DNA of 64,000 nucleotides, taken from the NCBI GenBank assembly GCA_910584915.1, contig CAJUDM010000014.1, positions 1-64,000 of the forward strand, read 5' to 3'. The notes under the pieces were generated by a model. That model ran no database searches and had not been told where the DNA came from. It was given only the letters and a program-made list of their open reading frames with translations. Shown here in pieces: positions 34,094-42,320 of the stretch. This DNA is from an uncultured Lachnospiraceae bacterium (GTDB lineage: Bacteria > Bacillota > Clostridia > Lachnospirales > Lachnospiraceae). Position numbers and translations under genes: made by a program. Numbering within the stretch: the stretch's first letter is position 1; each line of letters starts with the position of its first letter.

Positions 34094-35294
34094 CATACCG
34101 GAATTCAGCGGCGGATAATCCCGCCCGGCTGCCCCGGCTTTCCCTTCTGATATAATGATCCACCGATTCATGGGCCGTCCTCTCCGCCTCGAGGATCTGC
34201 TCCACGCCCGGAGCATCCACTACACTGTGCTCCTCCATCGCCGCTGCGATGACTTCCGCGATCTGCAGAAACTGTATCTTATTTTCCAGAAACAGGCTGA
34301 CCGCCTTTTCGTTTGCCGCATTAAATACCGTGGGCATCGTTCCGCCCCTCTTCGCCGCCTCAAAAGCAAGCCTCAGCCCCGAAAAGGTCTCCATATCCGG
34401 CTTTTCAAAAGTCAGCTTCGCCACATCGAACAGATCAAGCCTCTTACTTCCCGGCACCGGATACCTGTCCGGATAAAACAGCGCGTACTGGATCGGCAGC
34501 TTCATATCCGGCACGCCAAACTGTCCGATCACCGCGCCATCCTGATATTCCACCGCGGAATGCAGAATGCTCTCCGGATGGATAACCACCAGGATATCCT
34601 CAAGTTCCACATCGAAGAGCCATCTCGCCTCCATAACCTCCAGTCCCTTGTTCACAAGCGTCGAGGAATCGATCGTCACCTTTTTCCCCATGGACCAGTT
34701 CGGATGCTTCAGGGCGTCCGCTGCCCTCATCTGCTCCAGTTCTATCCTCGCCTTTCCCCGGAAAGGCCCGCCTGAAGCAGTCAACAGGATCCTGGAAATC
34801 TGGCTTTTCTTTTCCCCCTGCATGGACTGAAAGATCGCGCTGTGTTCACTGTCCACCGGCAGGATGGACACACCGTTCTCCCTTGCCAACGGCATGATCA
34901 GATGCCCCGCCGTCACTAATGTCTCCTTGTTGGCGAGAGCGATATCCTTTTTCGCCCTGATCGCCGCTATCGTCGGCTGAATGCCTATCATCCCCACGAC
35001 AGCGGTCACCAGGACATCCATCCCGGGCAGCGCCGCCATCTCCAGGAGCCCTTCCATGCCGCATGCCACTTTGACATCCGTATCGGCGAGCCTTGCCCTC
35101 AGGCCGTCAGCCGCCTGTTTTGACCACATCACCGCGAACTCCGGCTTAAACTCCCGCACCTGCTTCTCAAGCAGCTCTGCATTGCTGCCCGCCGCCAGTG
35201 CGGTCACCCTGAGTTTTTCCGGATATTTCCTGACAATCTCCAATGTCTGCGTCCCGATGGAACCGGTGGAACCCATTACTCCTATCTTTTTCAT
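34086..35294 (-). CDS. dxr: 1-deoxy-D-xylulose-5-phosphate reductoisomerase, 402 aa
   Basis: Makes 2-C-methyl-D-erythritol 4-phosphate with NADPH in the MEP pathway. NADPH motif G-S-T-G-S-I-G-T-Q-T-L at the N-terminus, L-A-N-K-E-T-L-V, P-V-D-S-E-H-S-A-I-F-Q (metal and substrate residues), and T-A-S-G-G-P-F-R-G all match. The C-terminal residues (F-R-Y-E-G) come from a copy of the 41-bp repeat, so the array has reached the end of the gene. The start has GGAG upstream. It is part of the cdsA-dxr-rseP order. Confidence 0.96.
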   Translation of the reverse strand: MKKIGVMGSTGSIGTQTLEIVRKYPEKLRVTALAAGSNAELLEKQVREFKPEFAVMWSKQAADGLRARLADTDVKVACGMEGLLEMAALPGMDVLVTAVVGMIGIQPTIAAIRAKKDIALANKETLVTAGHLIMPLARENGVSILPVDSEHSAIFQSMQGEKKSQISRILLTASGGPFRGKARIELEQMRAADALKHPNWSMGKKVTIDSSTLVNKGLEVMEARWLFDVELEDILVVIHPESILHSAVEYQDGAVIGQFGVPDMKLPIQYALFYPDRYPVPGSKRLDLFDVAKLTFEKPDMETFSGLRLAFEAAKRGGTMPTVFNAANEKAVSLFLENKIQFLQIAEVIAAAMEEHSVVDAPGVEQILEAERTAHESVDHYIRRESRGSRAGLSAAEFRYEG

Positions 35295-35384
35295 CTTTTA
35301 TCTCCGTATCGATCGATTCATTTTCGCAGAGCGATCTGTCTCACAGGATGCACTCTCCTGTGAAGCGAAAAAAACAGCCGCGTC

Positions 35385-36299
35385 TCAAGTAAACAAAAAC
35401 GAAGTCATAAAATAGATCACCGGCGCCGTAAAGATCACGCTGTCAAACCGGTCCATCACACCGCCGTGCCCCGGTATCAGCTTCCCGTAATCCTTGATAT
35501 CCGCATTCCTCTTTATCGCGGAAGCCGCCAGATCCCCGACCATCGAGATCAGTGCCCCCACGCCGCAGATCAGAGCAAAAAACAATGCCAGCCTGCCGTC
35601 TTCCCGCAGCCTGCCCGTCAACAGGTATCCGTACAGCGCCCCTAAAAGGGCGGCTCCCAGAACACCCCCTATAGCTCCCTCCACTGATTTCTTCGGACTG
35701 AGTACCGGCGACATCTTATGCTTCCCGATCAGCATCCCCACACAGTAGGCGCAGGTATCGCATCCCCAGGAGGAGATCAGGATCAGCCAGACGGCGTAAA
35801 GCCCTATCATTGCACGCTCGCTCGACATCTCCCTTCCCAGTTCCCTCGTCAGAAAGACAAACGACAGACACACCGGTCCGTAGAAAAAGCTGAAAAACGC
35901 CGCCATCACCTGATGCGCCTGATATCTCGGAAATCCAAATACATAGACAAACATCCCGCCCATAAAAACGCAGACGATGGAAAACAGGATTCCCGTCTGC
36001 ACGGCCGCCCCCGCCTTATTCATATTGGCATAAAGCAGGGCATAATACAGAATGATACCCAGGATACCGACTTTCTCCAGCCCGTTCTTTTTCCATCTGT
36101 TAAAGAGCGCTTCTCTCTGCGCCTGATCTGTTTCCCCTTTATCTTTTCGTTCCCTGACGCCCGTCGCCCCGGCGAGCTCCATATAAGCGACGACTGACAA
36201 AAAGGCCATCATCGCGAGCAGTACCTCCGCGCCCGCAAACATTGTGATGCCCGCCAGAATGACCAATATGACACTGCTTCTCAGCCTTACCCAAAACAT
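35385..36299 (-). CDS. cdsA: Phosphatidate cytidylyltransferase, 304 aa
   Basis: Integral membrane enzyme converting phosphatidate and CTP to CDP-diacylglycerol. It has about eight hydrophobic segments and the C-terminal signature S-x(2)-K-R-N-A-D-I-K-D-Y-G-K-L-I-P-G-H-G-G-V-M-D-R-x-D. It lies between uppS and dxr as in many Firmicutes, with gaps of 85-90 bases. Confidence 0.95.
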   Translation of the reverse strand: MFWVRLRSSVILVILAGITMFAGAEVLLAMMAFLSVVAYMELAGATGVRERKDKGETDQAQREALFNRWKKNGLEKVGILGIILYYALLYANMNKAGAAVQTGILFSIVCVFMGGMFVYVFGFPRYQAHQVMAAFFSFFYGPVCLSFVFLTRELGREMSSERAMIGLYAVWLILISSWGCDTCAYCVGMLIGKHKMSPVLSPKKSVEGAIGGVLGAALLGALYGYLLTGRLREDGRLALFFALICGVGALISMVGDLAASAIKRNADIKDYGKLIPGHGGVMDRFDSVIFTAPVIYFMTSFLFT

Positions 36300-36384
36300 C
36301 TGACTTCCCGCCTTTCTCCCACGAAACCCGCTCTGACCAGGGTTCCCGTTTATCCTTTACAGGTTCCCTTCCTCCAGGCACATC

Positions 36385-37098
36385 CTAAACCTTGCCAAAC
36401 CGCCTGTCCCGTTGTCTGTATGCCTCCACCGCCTTTGACAGTTCCTCTTCATCGAAATCGGGCCAGGGCACTTCCGTAAAATAAAACTCCGAATAGGCAA
36501 GCTGCCACAGCAGATAATTGCTGATGCGCAGTTCATAGGATGTACGGATCAGCAGATCCGGATCCGGCAGTTCAGCCGTGTCAAGAAATCCCGAGACCAT
36601 TTCCTCCGTGATATCCTCCGGCGAAATCTCCCCGCTTTTTACAGAGGAAGCGATCTTTTTAACCGCTCTGGTCAATTCATCCCGCCCTCCGTAGTTCAGC
36701 GCTATCGTAAAATTCAGGCCGTCATACTCTTTTGTCGCCTCCTCCAGGGCGGCGATATCCCGCTGGATCGTCTCGCTCAAGCCGCTCTTGTCCCCGATCA
36801 CCCGCACCTTCATATTGTTCTTCTTCGCGGTTTTCTGGCAGTTTTTCATATATTGATTCAGAAGCCTCATCAGGGCATCCACCTCATCTTTAGGCCTGTT
36901 CCAGTTTTCAGTGGAAAAAGCGTACACAGTCAGATATCTTATCCCCATATTGTAGGCGGCGCGACAGATGACCTCCACATTCTTTGCCCCCTGTGCATGC
37001 CCGTAATTGCGCGGCATCCCCCGCTTTTTCGCCCATCTCCCGTTTCCGTCCAGTATGATCGCCACATGCTGCGGCACATTTTTATTGTTCTCTTCCAT
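36385..37098 (-). CDS. uppS: Undecaprenyl diphosphate synthase, 237 aa
   Basis: Cis-prenyltransferase making the C55 carrier for wall and glycan synthesis. Motifs: I-L-D-G-N-G-R-W-A (catalytic Asp), Y-A-F-S-T-E-N-W-x-R, and the C-terminal R-T-S-Y-E-L-R-I-S-N-Y-L-L-W-Q. Length is normal. It supplies the lipid carrier that the glycan locus at 45-64 kb would use. Confidence 0.96.
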   Translation of the reverse strand: MEENNKNVPQHVAIILDGNGRWAKKRGMPRNYGHAQGAKNVEVICRAAYNMGIRYLTVYAFSTENWNRPKDEVDALMRLLNQYMKNCQKTAKKNNMKVRVIGDKSGLSETIQRDIAALEEATKEYDGLNFTIALNYGGRDELTRAVKKIASSVKSGEISPEDITEEMVSGFLDTAELPDPDLLIRTSYELRISNYLLWQLAYSEFYFTEVPWPDFDEEELSKAVEAYRQRDRRFGKV

Positions 37099-37231
37099 GG
37101 CCAGTTCCTCATCCCATCCTGCCCTTCTCCCGCTCTCTGCTCATCATCTGCGCTGTCAGGACATATTTCCTGCGAAGACTGTCGTAAAAACGCCGGTGTC
37201 CGTCTGAGGGACCCGTCATCCACGCTTTGAA

Positions 37232-37261
37232 GGCGGCATCGGAGGATTCCCCTGTGCCGCC
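37232..37261 (+). terminator. Terminator-like hairpin between frr and uppS
   Basis: GGCGGCA pairs with TGCCGCC around a 16-base loop, followed by five T residues on the plus strand only. No plus-strand gene precedes it. It might act on antisense transcription or be an intra-operon processing site. Confidence 0.4.
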
Positions 37262-37290
37262 CTTTTTATTCTGTGTATATACTATAAATT

Positions 37291-37842
37291 TTATACTTTC
37301 ATAATCTCTTTGGACTTTTCATCCATCAGCTTTTCCATATCTTTTATATAGCTGTCGGTCATCTTCTGCAGTTTATCCTGCAGTTCCTTGATCTCGTCCT
37401 CGGAGACATCCTGCTTGGAAAGCTTTTTGAACGCCTCATTGCCGTCCCGCCTGATATTGCGGACTGCCACCTTGCCCTCCTCCGCTTTCTTCTTGATCTC
37501 CTTCACAAGATCCTTTCTGCGCTCCTCCGTCAGTTCCGGGAACACCAGCCTGATCACCGCGCCGTCGTTGGAAGGCGTGATACCCACATCGGAAGCCATG
37601 ATCGCCTTCTCGATCTCCTTGATCAGCGTCTTCTCCCAGGGCGCGATCTGAAGCATCCTTGGCTCCGGCACCGTAACATTTCCCACCTGCTGGATTGGCG
37701 TGGGCGTCCCGTAATAATTCACCTTCACCTTATCGAGCACATGGGGATTCGCGCGCCCCGCACGGATCGTCTGATAATCCCCCTCAAGATACTTATAAGC
37801 CTTCTGCATCTTTTCATCGTACACTTTTAATCGTTCATCCAT
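37291..37842 (-). CDS. frr: Ribosome recycling factor, 183 aa
   Basis: Splits post-termination ribosomes with EF-G. The full-length RRF signature is visible: R-A-G-R-A-N-P, T-P-I-Q-Q, and the C-terminal K-L-S-K-Q-D-V-S-E-D-E-I-K-E-L-Q. The start has AGGAGAGGG. It lies 53 bases after pyrH. Confidence 0.97.
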   Translation of the reverse strand: MDERLKVYDEKMQKAYKYLEGDYQTIRAGRANPHVLDKVKVNYYGTPTPIQQVGNVTVPEPRMLQIAPWEKTLIKEIEKAIMASDVGITPSNDGAVIRLVFPELTEERRKDLVKEIKKKAEEGKVAVRNIRRDGNEAFKKLSKQDVSEDEIKELQDKLQKMTDSYIKDMEKLMDEKSKEIMKV

Positions 37843-37895
37843 TGAATAACCCTCTCCTTTGCAGGCAGTCCCGCTGCAGATCCGTCCGGTATAAC

Positions 37896-38591
37896 CTATA
37901 CCAGCACTTTTGTCCCGCTGAAGCTGCCCTTCACCGCATTTACAATACTGTCCTTCTCATTTAATCCGAATACCCACATCGGCATCCTGTTGTCCCTCGC
38001 TAAAATAGACGCCGTCATATCCACGACCTGCAGATTCTTCTCTATGACTTCCCCGATCGTCACCTCCGCATATTTTCTCGCGTCAGGATTCTTCCTGGGA
38101 TCATCATCGTAGACGCCGTCCACCGCTTTTGCCAGCAGGATGACATCCGCCTCCACCTCGACCGCGCGCAGCACCACGCCGGTATCCGTAGAAAAATAGG
38201 GATGTCCCGTGCCGCCTGCGAAAAATACCACCTGGCCATGGGCAAAATATTTATTTGCCCTGTCCTTGGAAAACAGTTTCGTAAAGGAACCGCATTCAAA
38301 AGGCGTCAGGATATTTGTCATCATACCCACACTCCGGAATATCTCCGACACATAGATACAGTTCATCACTGTGGCAAGCATGCCTATCTGATCTGCCTTC
38401 GTCCTGTCAATATTTTCACTGGAACGCCCGCGCCAGAAATTGCCGCCGCCGATAACGATGCCGACCTCAATACCATCATCCACAAGCTGCTTTACCTGCA
38501 GCGCCACACCCCTCACAGTCTCCTCATCGAAGCCGGTCTTTTTTTCTCCGGCAAGCGCCTCGCCGCTCAACTTCAGCATGATCCTTTTCAT
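37896..38591 (-). CDS. pyrH: UMP kinase, 231 aa
   Basis: Phosphorylates UMP to UDP; amino-acid-kinase fold. It begins M-K-R-I-M-L-K-L-S-G-E-A-L. Later motifs: G-I-V-I-G-G-G-N-F-W-R-G, N-x-D-D-P-R-K-N-P and T-A-S-I-L-A-R-D-N-R-M-P. The ATG at 38591 has GAGGGTG; a GTG nine bases upstream is less likely. Confidence 0.96.
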   Translation of the reverse strand: MKRIMLKLSGEALAGEKKTGFDEETVRGVALQVKQLVDDGIEVGIVIGGGNFWRGRSSENIDRTKADQIGMLATVMNCIYVSEIFRSVGMMTNILTPFECGSFTKLFSKDRANKYFAHGQVVFFAGGTGHPYFSTDTGVVLRAVEVEADVILLAKAVDGVYDDDPRKNPDARKYAEVTIGEVIEKNLQVVDMTASILARDNRMPMWVFGLNEKDSIVNAVKGSFSGTKVLV

Positions 38592-38606
38592 GGAAATCAC
38601 CCTCGC

Positions 38607-39614
38607 CTATTTTCTTGCCTTCTTGAGATCCTCAAAGAAGGAAGAAGGATTGACATCTGCATAACACTGGGAACAAAGGCCTTCGATCACCGCACCGTTA
38701 TTGATCTGTACGGACTTGGACTTGATATTGCCCATCACGATAGCAGAAGTGTCCAGGATCACCGGTCCCTTCACATCGATATCGCCCTTCACCGCGCCTG
38801 CGATCACCGCGCTGGTAGCGTAGATATTGCCGATAATGATCGTACTCTGACCGATCTTGATACTGCTGCTGCTGTGTATGTCTCCATTGATACGCGCCTT
38901 CTCCGCATACACATCCCCCGCCTTTGAGGAACCTTCGATATTGCCTGTAATGTTCAATTTGCCGAGAATGTCGATATTACCTTCCACCGTTCCGACAATA
39001 TCCAGAGATCCCTGTGAAGAAATATCGCCGCGGATCGTCATGCCCGCCGTAATGACCGCAGTCTCCTCCACAACCTCTCCTGTCAACTGGGAATCTGCTG
39101 CCTCCATACCATTGTTCTGTGTCTCTTCCACCTGCATTTCCTCCTCTCGCACTTTTACTTCCTCCTCCTGTTCTTCTATAATATTTTCTGAAACTTCCTC
39201 CTGTCCTTTTGACAGACGCTCATCCGTTTCCTCCGGATATTCTTCTGTTTCTTCCGGCTCATTCTCCATATATTCCGGCTCCACGGCCTCTTCTGAGGCT
39301 TCCTCCGGCTCCTCTTCCGACTGTTCCGTCTTCACACCTTCCAGGGCGGGATATTCCGCTGTCTCCACCGGCTTGTCTTCCAGTCCTTCGGCTGTTTCAT
39401 GAACCCCGGACAGAACCATCCTGTCCAGATCCATATTGTCTAACATACGGCCAAGTTCCTCCGCCGTCTCCGGCACAAAACTCTCAGGCTCTGCCGCCCC
39501 CTGGATGATCTCAACAGGCTCTTCAAATTTATGTACCGCCTCCTGTTCCTCTTCCGCGACAAGTTCATTCACAGCCTGCGATAAATCTTCCTTTAAATCA
39601 GAAAAAAATCCCAT
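38607..39614 (-). CDS. Bactofilin with long acidic N-terminal region, 335 aa
   Basis: Polymer-forming beta-helical cytoskeletal protein. The bactofilin (DUF583) domain is at about 205-320, with the repeated G-(D/N)-I-x(n)-G pattern (I-R-G-D-I, V-E-G-N-I, I-T-G-N-I, I-N-G-D-I, I-I-G-N-I, V-K-G-D-I, V-M-G-N-I). Residues 20-200 are a low-complexity Glu-rich extension much longer than in most bactofilins. The ATG at 39614 has GGAGGAAGG. It precedes pyrH by 15 bases and follows a polysaccharide deacetylase, which suggests a role in wall shape. Confidence 0.9.
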   Translation of the reverse strand: MGFFSDLKEDLSQAVNELVAEEEQEAVHKFEEPVEIIQGAAEPESFVPETAEELGRMLDNMDLDRMVLSGVHETAEGLEDKPVETAEYPALEGVKTEQSEEEPEEASEEAVEPEYMENEPEETEEYPEETDERLSKGQEEVSENIIEEQEEEVKVREEEMQVEETQNNGMEAADSQLTGEVVEETAVITAGMTIRGDISSQGSLDIVGTVEGNIDILGKLNITGNIEGSSKAGDVYAEKARINGDIHSSSSIKIGQSTIIIGNIYATSAVIAGAVKGDIDVKGPVILDTSAIVMGNIKSKSVQINNGAVIEGLCSQCYADVNPSSFFEDLKKARK

Positions 39615-39654
39615 ATCTGCCTTCCTCCGTATCTTTTTGATCTCTTTATTATCT

Positions 39655-40614
39655 TTATCCCTGCGATCCCTGTCCGCTCTGAACATGCTGGATCAGCATG
39701 GTTTCCTCCGTGATCGGCAATATCTCGGTCCCGTCGTCCATCGCCTCGATCCTCTCGATCAGTCCGGGAAGCGCATCCACCGTGGAGCGCTTGTCCGCCG
39801 CGTCATGCAGGAGCACCACTGCTACCCGGTGCGGGGGAAGCTGATCCATGACCCGGTTTATGATCTGCTCGCTGCTCACAGTCCCTCCCGCTGCGTCCCC
39901 GGCAGAAATGTTCCAGTCAAAATAGGTGATGCCCACAGCGTCCAGATAATCCGTCATCTCCCGGATATCCGTACTGCTCACCCTGTTGCTGCTGCCTCCC
40001 GGGAAACGGTAAAAGCTGCTCGCCACACCGGTCTCATCATACAGAAAATCCCTCAGCTGCCTCATATCATCCCGGAAATTTTCCAGGGAGGCATAGATAT
40101 TCCCGTACTCATGGCTGTAGGAATGCATCCCTAACGTATGCCCCTCCTCCACGATCCTGCGGTAAGTGTCGCCGTAGCTTTCCTTTCCTTTTCCAGTCAC
40201 AAAAAAGGTCGCTTTGACATGATGCTCCGCCAGGATATCAAGCAGTTCCTCCGTATAGATACTCGGACCATCATCAAAGGTCAGATATACTTTTCTTCCC
40301 TCCTCCGCCAGAATATCATTTTCCGGAATTTCCTCCGGTTCTGCCCGGGCTTCTGACTCCCGCTCCGATGTCTTGCGGATCTCCTCGTTGATCGCAAGGA
40401 GCGCCTGCGCCCTGTCCTCAGCGTCCACAGAATCCTGCAGTGCCTTTTCCAGAAAACTGATCTGGTCCTCCAGCCTCTCCGCAGATCTCCCGACCCGGTA
40501 CAGCTTGATTCCGAGGAAGATACAGCCTGCAGTCGGAAACAGGATCATCAACAACACTGCATGCATAATCAATTTTTTCAGACGGTTGATCCTTCTTCGT
40601 CTCTCAGGTGTCAT
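39655..40614 (-). CDS. Membrane-anchored polysaccharide deacetylase, 319 aa
   Basis: NodB-type CE4 deacetylase probably acting on peptidoglycan or another wall polymer outside the cell. One N-terminal transmembrane helix (about 15-35), a coiled-coil stretch (about 40-75), then the catalytic domain: T-F-D-D-G-P (catalytic and metal Asp), H-S-Y-S-H (metal His pair) and R-F-P-G-G-S. It is followed by the bactofilin 40 bases later. Confidence 0.93.
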   Translation of the reverse strand: MTPERRRRINRLKKLIMHAVLLMILFPTAGCIFLGIKLYRVGRSAERLEDQISFLEKALQDSVDAEDRAQALLAINEEIRKTSERESEARAEPEEIPENDILAEEGRKVYLTFDDGPSIYTEELLDILAEHHVKATFFVTGKGKESYGDTYRRIVEEGHTLGMHSYSHEYGNIYASLENFRDDMRQLRDFLYDETGVASSFYRFPGGSSNRVSSTDIREMTDYLDAVGITYFDWNISAGDAAGGTVSSEQIINRVMDQLPPHRVAVVLLHDAADKRSTVDALPGLIERIEAMDDGTEILPITEETMLIQHVQSGQGSQG

Positions 40615-40846
40615 AGTGCAGATCTGATCCTTTTGGCACTCCTTTCTTTATTCTGTTCCCATGCCTCATTCAGTAATCGTTCAGCCACCCGGCTGAACTG
40701 TTACCTTATTCATTCTATCATATTTCCGTCCGCTTGTAAAAAAGAATATTTGGTAATTCTCCGCAAAATATAAATTTTCACGTAAATGACAGAAAAATTC
40801 ACTGTCTCCCCATTTCATTTTTATATCAATTTATATATATTCTATC

Positions 40847-42127
40847 TCAAGAACGATAATCCCCGTTGATCCTCACGTAATCGTATGTAAGGTCGCAGCC
40901 GAAAGCCCTCGCCTGAGCCTCCCCCTGTCCGAGATCCACCAGTATGGTGACTTCATCGCCTGAGAGTACCTCCTTTGCCGCAGCCTCCGAAAACGGAACG
41001 CCCGCCCCGTCTCTGCAGACCTCCACGCTGCCGTTTTTGCCCGAGAGAAAAACGCCCACTCTGCCGATCTCAAAATCCGCCTCCGCATAGCCGATGGCGC
41101 AGAGCACCCTGCCCCAGTTCGCGTCCTCCCCGAACACGGCACATTTTAAAAGCGGAGACGATATCACGCTCTTCGCCACGATCCGCGCGCACTCCTCGTC
41201 CGGCGCGCCGCTCACCCTGCACTCCAGAAGCTTTGTCGCCCCTTCCCCGTCCTTCGCGAGCATCTTCGTCAGATGCAGCATCACCAGATAGAGCGCCGTC
41301 CTGAACTTCTGATATGCCTCGCCGTCCTCCGCGATCTCCTCATTTCCAGCCGCGCCGCCCGCAAGCAGCAACACCATATCGTTTGTGGATGTATCCCCAT
41401 CCACGCTGAGGCAGTTGTATGTCACCCGCACGATCTCCGACAGCGCCTGCTGCAGCATTTCCGCCGTGATAAGGCAGTCCGTCGTGATAAAATTCAGCGT
41501 GGTCGCCATATTCGGGCAGATCATGCCGCTGCCCTTTGCCATGCCTCCGACTCTGCAGAGCCTTCCGTCCAGTTCAAACTCCACCGCCGCCTCTTTTTTG
41601 ACCGTGTCCGTAGTCATGATCGCTTTTGCCGCCTCCAGGTTTCCGCTCACACTGAGCCCCTCCGCCAGCTTTTCCATATGGCTCTCTATGGGTTCGATAG
41701 GCAGGATCTCACCGATCACGCCGGTGGATGCCACCAGTACTTCCTCCGGTGCGATCCCCAGGGCATTTGCCGCCAGGCTGCACATCCGCTCCGCCTTCTC
41801 CACGCCGTCCGCATTGCAGGTATTGGCATTCTTGCTGTTGACGATCACCGCCCTCGCAGTGTTCCCTGTCCTCTCCAGATGTTCTCTGCAGACAAGGATC
41901 GGCGCCCCCTTCACTTTGTTCGTCGTATAGACGGCTGCCGCCCTCGCCGGCGTCTCGCTGACAAGCAGCGCCAGGTCATTTTTTTCCTTCACCGGATTTA
42001 ACCCGCAGTTTAAACCGTTCGCCCGGTATCCCTTCGCCGCGCAGACGCCGCCCTCTACATAGCGGTATCCCTCCGCCTGCTCGTAACTCACTTCTTTTGA
42101 AACAGTATTATCCGTTTTATGATCCAT
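40847..42127 (-). CDS. argJ: Glutamate N-acetyltransferase/amino-acid acetyltransferase, 426 aa
   Basis: Bifunctional ArgJ of the cyclic arginine pathway. The autocleavage site is M-A-T-T-L-N (Thr nucleophile) within G-S-G-M-I-C-P-N-M-A-T-T. Motifs N-S-K-N-A-N-T-C-N and the C-terminal Y-V-R-I-N-G-D-Y-R-S fit. The start has AAAGGAAG. No other arg gene is adjacent; argC, argB and argD must lie elsewhere. Confidence 0.96.
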   Translation of the reverse strand: MDHKTDNTVSKEVSYEQAEGYRYVEGGVCAAKGYRANGLNCGLNPVKEKNDLALLVSETPARAAAVYTTNKVKGAPILVCREHLERTGNTARAVIVNSKNANTCNADGVEKAERMCSLAANALGIAPEEVLVASTGVIGEILPIEPIESHMEKLAEGLSVSGNLEAAKAIMTTDTVKKEAAVEFELDGRLCRVGGMAKGSGMICPNMATTLNFITTDCLITAEMLQQALSEIVRVTYNCLSVDGDTSTNDMVLLLAGGAAGNEEIAEDGEAYQKFRTALYLVMLHLTKMLAKDGEGATKLLECRVSGAPDEECARIVAKSVISSPLLKCAVFGEDANWGRVLCAIGYAEADFEIGRVGVFLSGKNGSVEVCRDGAGVPFSEAAAKEVLSGDEVTILVDLGQGEAQARAFGCDLTYDYVRINGDYRS

Positions 42128-42320
42128 GTTTTACTTCCTTTTCTGTGCTGTACCCTCAAACCGCTATTACATTTTACCACAGATGCTGTCATCTGCGCCA
42201 TAAAAATCTCACAATGGATCTGCGAAATTTTGTATTAGGGTTTCTTTTTTGTCATTTTGGACTTATAATAAGGTACGTGCCGGGACATTCTGAATGATAG
42301 AGAAAAGAGGATCAATCGAT

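Noticed and set aside
40065..40085. Another copy of the GGAAATTTTCC palindrome
   Set aside because: It lies inside the deacetylase coding sequence and has no TATA element at the fixed 19-base distance.
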